From the NCBI GenBank assembly GCA_030035585.1, contig CM057463.1, positions 141,082,736 through 141,146,735 of the forward strand: 64,000 bases of DNA. The letters are read 5' to 3'. Source of the DNA: Dugong dugon. Taxonomy: Eukaryota > Chordata > Mammalia > Sirenia > Dugongidae. Every line of letters begins with the position of its first letter. Positions within the stretch are counted from its first letter, which is position 1. Below the pieces are notes generated by a model that searched no databases, was not told where the DNA came from, and saw nothing but the letters and a program-made list of their open reading frames with translations. The position numbers and the translations under genes were made by a program. This document shows positions 32,768-46,447 of the stretch, piece by piece.

Positions 32768-35505
32768 TTGAAGGAGAACCTTGTATTTTCCTATGTCTTT
32801 CATGTGGTGAATGGGGAACTTAGAATTGCTGCTAACAAAGTTTCTACTCAGCACAACTACGGTTTTGCCTTCTTCGCGTTCCAGAATGGGAGAAACGCGG
32901 TTTCCTTCTCCTTTAGCGGTACCGTCTGTAAAGCCCTAATCTCAGCTTCGCAGCACAGAATGCCTCCCGGATTGATGGAAAGTCTGAACGGCTTCAACTA
33001 CTTGAAAGGGAGAAAAGTCATACGCTTTATTCAGGTAGACAATGCACAGGCAACTTTCTTAGGCATGTAACCCAGAGGGACTTTCCAACACAGAAAGTGA
33101 ATCGTGCTCCGTTCCTCCCCAGACTGAGAGCAACAAGCGCTTGCTTTCTCTTTCAGGCAGGGAAGAAGCTACAGGCTCCTGTAAAGCATACAAGCTTTAG
33201 TCAGCAAAACTGAACCTCTTCTGCTGTCCTCTAGCTGAAGGCAGACAATCTGCCTGTTTGGCTTTGAAAGCCAGTAATACCTTCATTCCCTGGTATGCGA
33301 AATTCCCTTGGAAATCCAGGGGATTCAAATACTTGCTAGGCCTGCACTCTCCAGCCTTCTCCCACTCAGGGAACATTGGAGAAAGCAGCTTGTGCTGGGC
33401 AGACTCTTTCTTGTAACAAAACTGAAAACTTAAGTAGATTCAGTTAAGCAGCTTGAAGGAGAAGGCTGTCTTTTGCATTCTCTTTCATATGGTGAATAGG
33501 AAACTAAAACTCACTGCTAACAAATGTTTTACTCAGGAGAAGTACGGTTTTGCCTCGTTAGCCTTCCAGAATGGGATAAACGCGGTTTCTCTTCTCCTTT
33601 AGCGATACCGTGTGTAAAGCCCTATTCTCAGCTTCGCAGCACAGAATGCCTCGAGGAATGCATGCTGGAAAGTCTAAACGGCTTCAACTACTTGAAAGGG
33701 AGAAAAGTCATACGCTTTATCCAGGTAGACAATGCAGAGGCAACTTTCTTAGGCATGTAACCCAGAGGGACTTTCCAACACAGAAAGTGAATCGTGCTCC
33801 GTTCCTCCCCAGACTGAGAGCAACAAGCTCTTGCTTTCTCTTTCAGGCAGGGAAGAAGCTACAGGCTCCTGTAAAGCATACAAGCTTTAGTCAGCAAAAC
33901 TGAACCTCTTCTGCTGTCCTCTAGCTGAAGGCAGACAATCTGCCTGTTTGGCTTTGAAAGCCAGTAATACCTTCATTCCCTGGTATGCGAAATTCCCTTG
34001 GAAATCCAGGGGATTCAAATACTTGCTAGGCCTGCACTCTCCAGCCTTCTCCCACTCAGGGAACATTGGAGAAAGCAGCTTGTGCTGGGCAGACTCTTTC
34101 TTGTAACAAAACTGAAAACTTAAGTAGATTCAGTTAAGCAGCTTGAAGGAGAAGGCTGTCTTTTGCTTTCTCTTTCATATGGTGAATAGGAAACTAAAAC
34201 TCACTGCTAACAAATGTTTTACTCAGGAGAAGTACGGTTTTGCCTCGTTAGCCTTCCAGAATGGGAGAAACGCGGTTTCTCTTCTCCTTTAGCGATACCG
34301 TGTGTAAAGCCCTATTCTCAGCTTCGCAGCACAGAATGCCTCGAGGAATGCTGGAAAGTCTGAACGGCTTCAACTACTTGAAAGGGAGAAAAGTCATACG
34401 CTTTATCCACGTAGACAATGCACAGGCAACTTTCTTAGGCATGTAACACAGAGGGACTTTCCAACACAGAAAGTGAATCGTGCTCCGTTCCTCCCCAGAC
34501 TGAGAGCAACAAGCTCTTGCTTTCTCTTTCAGGCAGGGAAGAAGCTACATGCTCGTGTTAGGCACACAAGCTATAGTCAGCAAATCTGAACCTCTTCTAT
34601 TGTCCTCTAGCTGAAGGCACACAATCTACCTGTCTGGCTTTGAAAGCCAACAGTACCATCATTCCCTGGCATGCAAACTTCCCTTAGAAACCCAGGGGAT
34701 ACAAATACTTGCTGGGCCTGCACCGTCCAGCCTTCTCCCACTCAGAGAACATTGGCGAAAGCAGCTTTGCTGGGCGGACTCTTTCCTCTAAGAAAACTGA
34801 AAACTTAAGTAGATTCAGTTAAGCAGCTTGAAGGAGAACGCTGTATTTTCCTATGTCTTTAATGTGGTGAATGGGGAACTTACAATTGCTGCTAACAAAG
34901 TTTCTACTCAGCACAACTACGGTTTTGCCTCCTTCGCGTTCCAGAATGGGATAAACGCGGTTTCTCTTCTCCTTTAGCGATACCGTGTGTAAAGCCCTAT
35001 TCTCAGCTTCGCAGCACAGAATGCCTCGAGGAATGCATGCTGGAAAGTCTGAACGGCTTCAACTACTTGAAAGGGAGAAAAGTCATACGCTTTATCCAGG
35101 TAGACAATGCACAGGCAACTTTCTTAGGCATGTAACACAGAGGGACTTTCCAACACAGAAAGTGAATCGTGCTCCGTTCCTCCCCAGACTGAGAGCAACA
35201 AGCTCTTGCTTTCTCTTTCAGGCAGGGAAGAAGCTACATGCTCGTGTTAGGCACACAAGCTTTAGTCAGCAAATCGGAACCTCTTCTATTGTCCTCTAGC
35301 TGTCTACCTGTCTGGCTTTGAAAGCCAACAGTACCATCATTCCCTGGCATGCAAACTTCCCTTAGAAACCCAGGGGATACAAATACTTGCTGGGCCTGCA
35401 CCGTCCAGCCTTCTCCCACTCAGAGAACATTGGCGAAAGCAGCTTTGCTGGGCGGACTCTTTCCTCTAAGAAAACTGAAAACTTAAGTAGATTCAGTTAA
35501 GCAGC
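32768..35505 (+). repeat. Four-monomer HOR unit A-B/A-B-C (2,738 bp), copy 2 of 4
   Basis: A 32768-33452 ('aagcgcttg'), B/A hybrid 33453-34142 (690 bp, private 'tttgcattctc'), B 34143-34827 (685 bp), C2 34828-35505. It starts 5,468 bp after copy 1. Confidence 0.95.
33453..34142 (+). repeat. B-C-A mosaic monomer (690 bp), copy 2
   Basis: Same mosaic as 27985 with the same 'gtctaaacgg' and 'aatgcagagg' bases; the final switch to A lies in 33721-33864. Confidence 0.9.
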
Positions 35506-37557
35506 TTGAAGGAGAACCTTGTATTTTCCTATGTCTTTCATGTGGTGAATGGGGAACTTAGAATTGCTGCTAACAAAGTTTCTACTCAGCACAACTACGG
35601 TTTTGCCTTCTTCGCGTTCCAGAATGGGAGAAACGCGGTTTCCTTCTCCTTTAGCGGTACCGTCTGTAAAGCCCTAATCTCAGCTTCGCAGCACAGAATG
35701 CCTCCCGGATTGATGGAAAGTCTGAACGGCTTCAACTACTTGAAAGGGAGAAAAGTCATACGCTTTATTCAGGTAGACAATGCACAGGCAACTTTCTTAG
35801 GCATGTAACCCAGAGGGACTTTCCAACACAGAAAGTGAATCGTGCTCAGTTCCTCCCCAGACTGAGAGCAACAAGCTCTTGCTTTCTCTTTCAGGCAGGG
35901 AAGAAGCTACAGGCTCCTGTAAAGCATACAAGCTTTAGTCAGCAAAACTGAACCTCTTCTGCTGTCCTCTAGCTGAAGGCAGACAATCTGCCTGTTTGGC
36001 TTTGAAAGCCAGTAATACCTTCATTCCCTGGTATGCGAAATTCCCTTGGAAATCCAGGGGATTCAAATACTTGCTAGGCCTGCACTCTCCAGCCTTCTCC
36101 CACTCAGGGAACATTGGAGAAAGCAGCTTGTGCTGGGCAGACTCTTTCTTGTAACAAAACTGAAAACTTAAGTAGATTCAGTTAAGCAGCTTGAAGGAGA
36201 AGGCTGTCTTTTGCTTTCTCTTTCATATGGTGAATAGGAAACTAAAACTCACTGCTAACAAATGTTTTACTCAGGAGAAGTACGGTTTTGCCTCGTTAGC
36301 CTTCCAGAATGGGAGAAACGCGGTTTCTCTTCTCCTTTAGCGATACCGTGTGTAAAGCCCTATTCTCAGCTTCGCAGCACAGAATGCCTCGAGGAATGCA
36401 TGCTGGAAAGTCTGAACGGCTTCAACTACTTGAAAGGGAGAAAAGTCATACGCTTTATCCACGTAGACAATGCACAGGCAACTTTCTTAGGCATGTAACC
36501 CAGAGGGACTTTCCAACACAGAAAGTGAATCGTGCTCCGTTCCTCCCCAGACTGAGAGCAACAAGCTCTTGCTTTCTCTTTCAGGCAGGGAAGAAGCTAC
36601 ATGCTCGTGTTAGGCACACAAGCTATAGTCAGCAAATCTGAACCTCTTCTATTGTCCTCTAGCTGAAGGCACACAATCTACCTGTCTGGCTTTGAAAGCC
36701 AACAGTACCATCATTCCCTGGCATGCAAACTTCCCTTAGAAACCCAGGGGATACAAATACTTGCTGGGCCTGCACCGACCAGCCTTCTCCCACTCAGAGA
36801 ACATTGGCGAAAGCAGCTTTGCTGGGCGGACTCTTTCCTCTAAGAAAACTGAAAACTTAAGTAGATTCAGTTAAGCAGCTTGAAGGAGAACGATGTGTTT
36901 TCCTATGTCTTTCATGTGGTGAATGGGGAACTTACAATTGCTGCTAACAAAATTTCTACTCAGCACAACTACGGTTTTGCCTCCTTCGCGTTTCAGAATG
37001 GGATAAACGCGGTTTCTCTTCTCCTTTAGCGATACCGTGTGTAAAGCCCTATTCTCAGCTTCGCAGCACAGAATGCCTCGAGGAATGCATGCTGGAAAGT
37101 CTGAACGGCTTCAACTACTTGAAAGGGAGAAAAGTCATACGCTTTATCCAGGTAGACAATGCACAGGCAACTTTCTTAGGCATGTAACACAGAGGGACTT
37201 TCCAACACAGAAAGTGAATCGTGCTCCGTTCCTCCCCAGACTGAGAGCAACAAGCTCTTGCTTTCTCTTTCAGGCAGGGAAGAAGCTACATGCTCGTGTT
37301 AGGCACACAAGCTTTAGTCAGCAAATCGGAACCTCTTCTATTGTCCTCTAGCTGTCTACCTGTCTGGCTTTGAAAGCCAACAGTACCATCATTCCCTGGC
37401 ATGCAAACTTCCCTTAGAAACCCAGGGGATACAAATACTTGCTGGGCCTGCACCGTCCAGCCTTCTCCCACTCAGAGAACATTGGCGAAAGCAGCTTTGC
37501 TGGGCGGACTCTTTCCTCTAAGAAAACTGAAAACTTAAGTAGATTCAGTTAAGCAGC
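35506..37557 (+). repeat. HOR unit, canonical A-B-C, 2,052 bp
   Basis: A 35506-36190 (private 'gtgctcagttcc'), B 36191-36879 (689 bp, private 'caccgacc'), C1 36880-37557 with B-like tail. Confidence 0.95.
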
Positions 37558-40295
37558 TTGAAGGAGAACCTTGTATTTTCCTATGTCTTTCATGTGGTGA
37601 ATGGGGAACTTAGAATTGCTGCTAACAAAGTTTCTACTCAGCACAACTACGGTTTTGCCTTCTTCGCGTTCCAGAATGGGAGAAACGCGGTTTCCTTCTC
37701 CTTTAGCGGTACCGTCTGTAAAGCCCTAATCTCAGCTTCGCAGCACAGAATGCCTCCCGGATTGATGGAAAGTCTGAACGGCTTCAACTACTTGAAAGGG
37801 AGAAAAGTCATACGCTTTATTCAGGTAGACAATGCACAGGCAACTTTCTTAGGCATGTAACCCAGAGGGACTTTCCAACACAGAAAGTGAATCGTGCTCC
37901 GTTCCTCCCCAGACTGAGAGCAACAAGCTCTTGCTTTCTCTTTCAGGCAGGGAAGAAGCTACAGGCTCCTGTAAAGCATACAAGCTTTAGTCAGCAAAAC
38001 TGAACCTCTTCTGCTGTCCTCTAGCTGAAGGCAGACAATCTGCCTGTTTGGCTTTGAAAGCCAGTAATACCTTCATTCCCTGGTATGCGAAATTCCCTTG
38101 GAAATCCAGGGGATTCAAATACTTGCTAGGCCTGCACTCTCCAGCCTTCTCCCACTCAGGGAACATTGGAGAAAGCAGCTTGTGCTGGGCAGACTCTTTC
38201 TTGTAACAAAACTGAAAACTTAAGTAGATTCAGTTAAGCAGCTTGAAGGAGAAGGCTGTCTTTTGCTTTCTCTTTCATATGGTGAATAGGAAACTAAAAC
38301 TCACTGCTAACAAATGTTTTACTCAGGAGAAGTACGGTTTTGCCTCGTTAGCCTTCCAGAATGGGAGAAACGCGGTTTCTCTTCTCCTTTAGCGATACCG
38401 TGTGTAAAGCCCTATTCTCAGCTTCGCAGCACAGAATGCCTCGAGGAATGCTGGAAAGTCTGAACGGCTTCAACTACTTGAAAGGGAGAAAAGTCATACG
38501 CTTTATCCACGTAGACAATGCACAGGCAACTTTCTTAGGCATGTAACCCAGAGGGACTTTCCAACACAGAAAGTGAATCGTGCTCCGTTCCTCCCCAGAC
38601 TGAGAGCAACAAGCTCTTGCTTTCTCTTTCAGGCAGGGAAGAAGCTACAGGCTCCTGTAAAGCATACAAGCTTTAGTCAGCAAAACTGAACCTCTTCTGC
38701 TGTCCTCTAGCTGAAGGCAGACAATCTGCCTGTTTGGCTTTGAAAGCCAGTAATACCTTCATTCCCTGGTATGCGAAATTCCCTTGGAAATCCAGGGGAT
38801 TCAAATACTTGCTAGGCCTGCACTCTCCAGCCTTCTCCCACTCAGGGAACATTGGAGAAAGCAGCTTGTGCTGGGCAGACTCTTTCTTGTAACAAAACTG
38901 AAAACTTAAGTAGATTCAGTTAAGCAGCTTGAAGGAGAAGGCTGTCTTTTGCTTTCTCTTTCATATGGTGAATAGGAAACTAAAACTCACTGCTAACAAA
39001 TGTTTTACTCAGGAGAAGTACGGTTTTGCCTCGTTAGCCTTCCAGAATGGGAGAAACGCGGTTTCTCTTCTCCTTTAGCGATACCGTGTGTAAAGCCCTA
39101 TTCTCAGCTTCGCAGCACAGAATGCCTCGAGGAATGCATGCTGGAAAGTCTGAACGGCTTCAACTACTTGAAAGGGAGAAAAGTCATACGCTTTATCCAC
39201 GTAGACAATGCACAGGCAACTTTCTTAGGCATGTAACCCAGAGGGACTTTCCAACACAGAAAGTGAATCGTGCTCCGTTCCTCCCCAGACTGAGAGCAAC
39301 AAGCTCTTGCTTTCTCTTTCAGGCAGGGAAGAAGCTACATGCTCGTGTTAGGCACACAAGCTATAGTCAGCAAATCTGAACCTCTTCTATTGTCCTCTAG
39401 CTGAAGGCACACAATCTACCTGTCTGGCTTTGAAAGCCAACAGTACCATCATTCCCTGGCATGCAAACTTCCCTTAGAAACCCAGGGGATACAAATACTT
39501 GCTGGGCCTGCACCGTCCAGCCTTCTCCCACTCAGAGAACATTGGCGAAAGCAGCTTTGCTGGGCGGACTCTTTCCTCTAAGAAAACTGAAAACTTAAGT
39601 AGATTCAGTTAAGCAGCTTGAAGGAGAACGATGTGTTTTCCTATGTCTTTCATGTGGTGAATGGGGAACTTACAATTGCTGCTAACAAAATTTCTACTCA
39701 GCACAACTACGGTTTTGCCTCCTTCGCGTTTCAGAATGGGATAAACGCGGTTTCTCTTCTCCTTTAGCGATACCGTGTGTAAAGCCCTATTCTCAGCTTC
39801 GCAGCACAGAATGCCTCGAGGAATGCATGCTGGAAAGTCTGAACGGCTTCAACTACTTGAAAGGGAGAAAAGTCATACGCTTTATCCAGGTAGACAATGC
39901 ACAGGCAACTTTCTTAGGCATGTAACACAGAGGGACTTTCCAACACAGAAAGTGAATCGTGCTCCGTTCCTCCCCAGACTGAGAGCAACAAGCTCTTGCT
40001 TTCTCTTTCAGGCAGGGAAGAAGCTACATGCTCGTGTTAGGCACACAAGCTTTAGTCAGCAAATCGGAACCTCTTCTATTGTCCTCTAGCTGTCTACCTG
40101 TCTGGCTTTGAAAGCCAACAGTACCATCATTCCCTGGCATGCAAACTTCCCTTAGAAACCCAGGGGATACAAATACTTGCTGGGCCTGCACCGTCCAGCC
40201 TTCTCCCACTCAGAGAACATTGGCGAAAGCAGCTTTGCTGGGCGGACTCTTTCCTCTAAGAAAACTGAAAACTTAAGTAGATTCAGTTAAGCAGC
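37558..40295 (+). repeat. Four-monomer HOR unit A-B/A-B-C (2,738 bp), independent hybrid
   Basis: A 37558-38242, B/A hybrid 38243-38928 (686 bp), B 38929-39617 (689 bp), C1 39618-40295. It has the same total length as the four amplified units but lacks 'aagcgcttg', and its hybrid is a clean B-to-A switch built on a 685 bp-type B. I read it as a separate crossover with the same outcome. Confidence 0.94.
38243..38928 (+). repeat. B/A hybrid monomer (686 bp), independent
   Basis: B head and middle ('gggagaaac', single ATGC, 'atccacgtag'), then A tail from G at 38650. The switch lies in 38510-38650. It lacks the C-specific and private bases of the four mosaic copies, so it arose separately. Confidence 0.92.
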
Positions 40296-42347
40296 TTGAA
40301 GGAGAACCTTGTATTTTCCTATGTCTTTCATGTGGTGAATGGGGAACTTAGAATTGCTGCTAACAAAGTTTCTACTCAGCACAACTACGGTTTTGCCTTC
40401 TTCGCGTTCCAGAATGGGAGAAACGCGGTTTCCTTCTCCTTTAGCGGTACCGTCTGTAAAGCCCTAATCTCAGCTTCGCAGCACAGAATGCCTCCCGGAT
40501 TGATGGAAAGTCTGAACGGCTTCAACTACTTGAAAGGGAGAAAAGTCATACGCTTTATTCAGGTAGACAATGCACAGGCAACTTTCTTAGGCATGTAACC
40601 CAGAGGGACTTTCCAACACAGAAAGTGAATCGTGCTCCGTTCCTCCCCAGACTGAGAGCAACAAGCTCTTGCTTTCTCTTTCAGGCAGGGAAGAAGCTAC
40701 AGGCTCCTGTAAAGCATACAAGCTTTAGTCAGCAAAACTGAACCTCTTCTGCTGTCCTCTAGCTGAAGGCAGACAATCTGCCTGTTTGGCTTTGAAAGCC
40801 AGTAATACCTTCATTCCCTGGTATGCGAAATTCCCTTGGAAATCCAGGGGATTCAAATACTTGCTAGGCCTGCACTCTCCAGCCTTCTCCCACTCAGGGA
40901 ACATTGGAGAAAGCAGCTTGTGCTGGGCAGACTCTTTCTTGTAACAAAACTGAAAACTTAAGTAGATTCAGTTAAGCAGCTTGAAGGAGAAGGCTGTCTT
41001 TTGCTTTCTCTTTCATATGGTGAATAGGAAACTAAAACTCACTGCTAACAAATGTTTTACTCAGGAGAAGTACGGTTTTGCCTCGTTAGCCTTCCAGAAT
41101 GGGAGAAACGCGGTTTCTCTTCTCCTTTAGCGATACCGTGTGTAAAGCCCTATTCTCAGCTTCGCAGCACAGAATGCCTCGAGGAATGCATGCTGGAAAG
41201 TCTGAACGGCTTCAACTACTTGAAAGGGAGAAAAGTCATACGCTTTATCCACGTAGACAATGCACAGGCAACTTTCTTAGGCATGTAACCCAGAGGGACT
41301 TTCCAACACAGAAAGTGAATCGTGCTCCGTTCCTCCCCAGACTGAGAGCAACAAGCTCTTGCTTTCTCTTTCAGGCAGGGAAGAAGCTACATGCTCGTGT
41401 TAGGCACACAAGCTATAGTCAGCAAATCTGAACCTCTTCTATTGTCCTCTAGCTGAAGGCACACAATCTACCTGTCTGGCTTTGAAAGCCAACAGTACCA
41501 TCATTCCCTGGCATGCAAACTTCCCTTAGAAACCCAGGGGATACAAATACTTGCTGGGCCTGCACCGTCCAGCCTTCTCCCACTCAGAGAACATTGGCGA
41601 AAGCAGCTTTGCTGGGCGGACTCTTTCCTCTAAGAAAACTGAAAACTTAAGTAGATTCAGTTAAGCAGCTTGAAGGAGAACGATGTGTTTTCCTATGTCT
41701 TTCATGTGGTGAATGGGGAACTTACAATTGCTGCTAACAAAATTTCTACTCAGCACAACTACGGTTTTGCCTCCTTCGCGTTTCAGAATGGGATAAACGC
41801 GGTTTCTCTTCTCCTTTAGCGATACCGTGTGTAAAGCCCTATTCTCAGCTTCGCAGCACAGAATGCCTCGAGGAATGCATGCTGGAAAGTCTGAACGGCT
41901 TCAACTACTTGAAAGGGAGAAAAGTCATACGCTTTATCCAGGTAGACAATGCACAGGCAACTTTCTTAGGCATGTAACACAGAGGGACTTTCCAACACAG
42001 AAAGTGAATCGTGCTCCGTTCCTCCCCAGACTGAGAGCAACAAGCTCTTGCTTTCTCTTTCAGGCAGGGAAGAAGCTACATGCTCGTGTTAGGCACACAA
42101 GCTTTAGTCAGCAAATCGGAACCTCTTCTATTGTCCTCTAGCTGTCTACCTGTCTGGCTTTGAAAGCCAACAGTACCTTCATTCACTGGTACGCAAACTT
42201 CCCTTAGAAACCCAGAGGTTACAAATACTTGCTGGGCCTGCACTCTCCAGCCTTCTCCCACTCAGAGAACATTGGCGAAAGCAGCTTTGCTGGGCGGACT
42301 CTTTCCTCTAAGAAAACTGAAAACTTAAGTAGATTCAGTTAAGCAGC
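40296..42347 (+). repeat. HOR unit, canonical A-B-C, 2,052 bp
   Basis: A 40296-40980, B 40981-41669 (689 bp), C1 41670-42347 with V tail. Confidence 0.95.
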
Positions 42348-44399
42348 TTGAAGGAGAACCTTGTATTTTCCTATGTCTTTCATGTGGTGAATGGGGAACT
42401 TAGAATTGCTGCTAACAAAGTTTCTACTCAGCACAACTACGGTTTTGCCTTCTTCGCGTTCCAGAATGGGAGAAACGCGGTTTCCTTCTCCTTTAGCGGT
42501 ACCGTCTGTAAAGCCCTAATCTCAGCTTCGCAGCACAGAATGCCTCCCGGATTGATGGAAAGTCTGAACGGCTTCAACTACTTGAAAGGGAGAAAAGTCA
42601 TACGCTTTATTCAGGTAGACAATGCACAGGCAACTTTCTTAGGCATGTAACCCAGAGGGACTTTCCAACACAGAAAGTGAATCGTGCTCCGTTCCTCCCC
42701 AGACTGAGAGCAACAAGCTCTTGCTTTCTCTTTCAGGCAGGGAAGAAGCTACAGGCTCCTGTAAAGCATACAAGCTTTAGTCAGCAAAACTGAACCTCTT
42801 CTGCTGTCCTCTAGCTGAAGGCAGACAATCTGCCTGTTTGGCTTTGAAAGCCAGTAATACCTTCATTCCCTGGTATGCGAAATTCCCTTGGAAATCCAGG
42901 GGATTCAAATACTTGCTAGGCCTGCACTCTCCAGCCTTCTCCCACTCAGGGAACATTGGAGAAAGCAGCTTGTGCTGGGCAGACTCTTTCTTGTAACAAA
43001 ACTGAAAACTTAAGTAGATTCAGTTAAGCAGCTTGAAGGAGAAGGCTGTCTTTTGCTTTCTCTTTCATATGGTGAATAGGAAACTAAAACTCACTGCTAA
43101 CAAATGTTTTACTCAGGAGAAGTACGGTTTTGCCTCGTTAGCCTTCCAGAATGGGAGAAACGCGGTTTCTCTTCTCCTTTAGCGATACCGTGTGTAAAGC
43201 CCTATTCTCAGCTTCGCAGCACAGAATGCCTCGAGGAATGCATGCTGGAAAGTCTGAACGGCTTCAACTACTTGAAAGGGAGAAAAGTCATACGCTTTAT
43301 CCACGTAGACAATGCACAGGCAACTTTCTTAGGCATGTAACCCAGAGGGACTTTCCAACACAGAAAGTGAATCGTGCTCCGTTCCTCCCCAGACTGAGAG
43401 CAACAAGCTCTTGCTTTCTCTTTCAGGCAGGGAAGAAGCTACATGCTCGTGTTAGGCACACAAGCTATAGTCAGCAAATCTGAACCTCTTCTATTGTCCT
43501 CTAGCTGAAGGCACACAATCTACCTGTCTGGCTTTGAAAGCCAACAGTACCATCATTCCCTGGCATGCAAACTTCCCTTAGAAACCCAGGGGATACAAAT
43601 ACTTGCTGGGCCTGCACCGTCCAGCCTTCTCCCACTCAGAGAACATTGGAGAAAGCAGCTTTGCTGGGCGGACTCTTTCCTCTAAGAAAACTGAAAACTT
43701 AAGTAGATTCAGTTAAGCAGCTTGAAGGAGAACGCTGTATTTTCCTATGTCTTTCATGTGGTGAATGGGGAACTTACAATTGCTGCTAACAAAATTTCTA
43801 CTCAGCACAACTACGGTTTTGCCTCCTTCCCGTTCCAGAATGGGATAAACGCGGTTTCTCTTCTCCTTTAGCGATACCGTGTGTAAAGCCCTATTCTCAG
43901 CTTCGCAGCACAGAATGCCTCGAGGAATGCATGCTGGAAAGTCTGAACGGCTTCAACTACTTGAAAGGGAGAAAAGTCATACGCTTTATCCAGGTAGGCA
44001 ATGCACAGGCAACTTTCTTAGGCATGTAACACAGAGGGACTTTCCAACACAGAAAGTGAATCGTGCTCCGTTCCTCCCCAGACTGAGAGCAACAAGCTCT
44101 TGCTTTCTCTTTCAGGCAGGGAAGAAGCTACATGCTCGTGTTAGGCACACAAGCTTTAGTCAGCAAATCGGAACCTCTTCTATTGTCCTCTAGCTGTCTA
44201 CCTGTCTGGCTTTGAAAGCCAACAGTACCTTCATTCACTGGTACGCAAACTTCCCTTAGAAACCCAGAGGTTACAAATACTTGCTGGGCCTGCACTCTCC
44301 AGCCTTCTCCCACTCAGAGAACATTGGCGAAAGCAGCTTTGCTGGGCGGACTCTTTCCTCTAAGAAAACTGAAAACTTAAGTAGATTCAGTTAAGCAGC
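42348..44399 (+). repeat. HOR unit, canonical A-B-C, 2,052 bp, with B689-C3 pairing
   Basis: A 42348-43032, B 43033-43721 (689 bp, 'attggagaaag'), C3 43722-44399 with the 'ttcccgttcc' variant (C at 43830), 'ggtaggcaatg' and V tail. A full-length B followed by C3 is exceptional; 689 bp B copies are normally followed by C1. Confidence 0.95.
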
Positions 44400-46447
44400 T
44401 TGAAGGAGAACCTTGTATTTTCCTATGTCTTTCATGTGGTGAATGGGGAACTTAGAATTGCTGCTAACAAAGTTTCTACTCAGCACAACTACGGTTTTGC
44501 CTTCTTCGCGTTCCAGAATGGGAGAAACGCGGTTTCCTTCTCCTTTAGCGGTACCGTCTGTAAAGCCCTAATCTCAGCTTCGCAGCACAGAATGCCTCCC
44601 GGATTGATGGAAAGTCTGAACGGCTTCAACTACTTGAAAGGGAGAAAAGTCATACGCTTTATTCAGGTAGACAATGCACAGGCAACTTTCTTAGGCATGT
44701 AACCCAGAGGGACTTTCCAACACAGAAAGTGAATCGTGCTCCGTTCCTCCCCAGACTGAGAGCAACAAGCTCTTGCTTTCTCTTTCAGGCAGGGAAGAAG
44801 CTACAGGCTCCTGTAAAGCATACAAGCTTTAGTCAGCAAAACTGAACCTCTTCTGCTGTCCTCTAGCTGAAGGCAGACAATCTGCCTGTTTGTCTTTGAA
44901 AGCCAGTAATACCTTCATTCCCTGGTATGCGAAATTCCCTTGGAAATCCAGGGGATTCAAATACTTGCTAGGCCTGCACTCTCCAGCCTTCTCCCACTCA
45001 GGGAACATTGGAGAAAGCAGCTTGTGCTGGGCAGACTCTTTCTTGTAACAAAACTGAAAACTTAAGTAGATTCAGTTAAGCAGCTTGAAGGAGAAGGCTG
45101 TCTTTTGCTTTCTCTTTCATATGGTGAATAGGAAACTAAAACTCACTGCTAACAAATGTTTTACTCAGGAGAAGTACGGTTTTGCCTCGTTAGCCTTCCA
45201 GAATGGGAGAAACGCGGTTTCTCTTCTCCTTTAGCGATACCGTGTGTAAAGCCCTATTCTCAGCTTCGCAGCACAGAATGCCTCGAGGAATGCTGGAAAG
45301 TCTGAACGGCTTCAACTACTTGAAAGGGAGAAAAGTCATACGCTTTATCCACGTAGACAATGCACAGGCAACTTTCTTAGGCATGTAACCCAGAGGGACT
45401 TTCCAACACAGAAAGTGAATCGTGCTCCGTTCCTCCCCAGACTGAGAGCAACAAGCTCTTGCTTTCTCTTTCAGGCAGGGAAGAAGCTACATGCTCGTGT
45501 TAGGCACACAAGCTATAGTCAGCAAATCTGAACCTCTTCTATTGTCCTCTAGCTGAAGGCACACAATCTACCTGTCTGGCTTTGAAAGCCAACAGTACCA
45601 TCATTCCCTGGCATGCAAACTTCCCTTAGAAACCCAGGGGATACAAATACTTGCTGGGCCTGCACCGTCCAGCCTTCTCCCACTCAGAGAACATTGGAGA
45701 AAGCAGCTTTGCTGGGCGGACTCTTTCCTCTAAGAAAACTGAAAACTTAAGTAGATTCAGTTAAGCAGCTTGAAGGAGAACGCTGTATTTTCCTATGTCT
45801 TTCATGTGGTGAATGGGGAACTTACAATTGCTGCTAACAAAATTTCTACTCAGCACAACTACGGTTTTGCCTCCTTCGCGTTCCAGAATGGGATAAACGC
45901 GGTTTCTCTTCTCCTTTAGCGATACCGTGTGTAAAGCCCTATTCTCAGCTTCGCAGCACAGAATGCCTCGAGGAATGCATGCTGGAAAGTCTGAACGGCT
46001 TCAACTACTTGAAAGGGAGAAAAGTCATACGCTTTATCCAGGTAGGCAATGCACAGGCAACTTTCTTAGGCATGTAACACAGAGGGACTTTCCAACACAG
46101 AAAGTGAATCGTGCTCCGTTCCTCCCCAGACTGAGAGCAACAAGCTCTTGCTTTCTCTTTCAGGCAGGGAAGAAGCTACATGCTCGTGTTAGGCACACAA
46201 GCTTTAGTCAGCAAATCGGAACCTCTTCTATTGTCCTCTAGCTGTCTACCTGTCTGGCTTTGAAAGCCAACAGTACCTTCATTCACTGGTACGCAAACTT
46301 CCCTTAGAAACCCAGAGGTTACAAATACTTGCTGGGCCTGCACTCTCCAGCCTTCTCCCACTCAGAGAACATTGGCGAAAGCAGCTTTGCTGGGCGGACT
46401 CTTTCCTCTAAGAAAACTGAAAACTTAAGTAGATTCAGTTAAGCAGC
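44400..46447 (+). repeat. HOR unit, canonical A-B-C, 2,048 bp
   Basis: A 44400-45084 with 'ttgtctttg' (T at 44893), B 45085-45769 (685 bp, 'attggagaaag'), C3 45770-46447 with V tail. The rare T recurs exactly 4,096 bp later at 48989. Confidence 0.95.
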
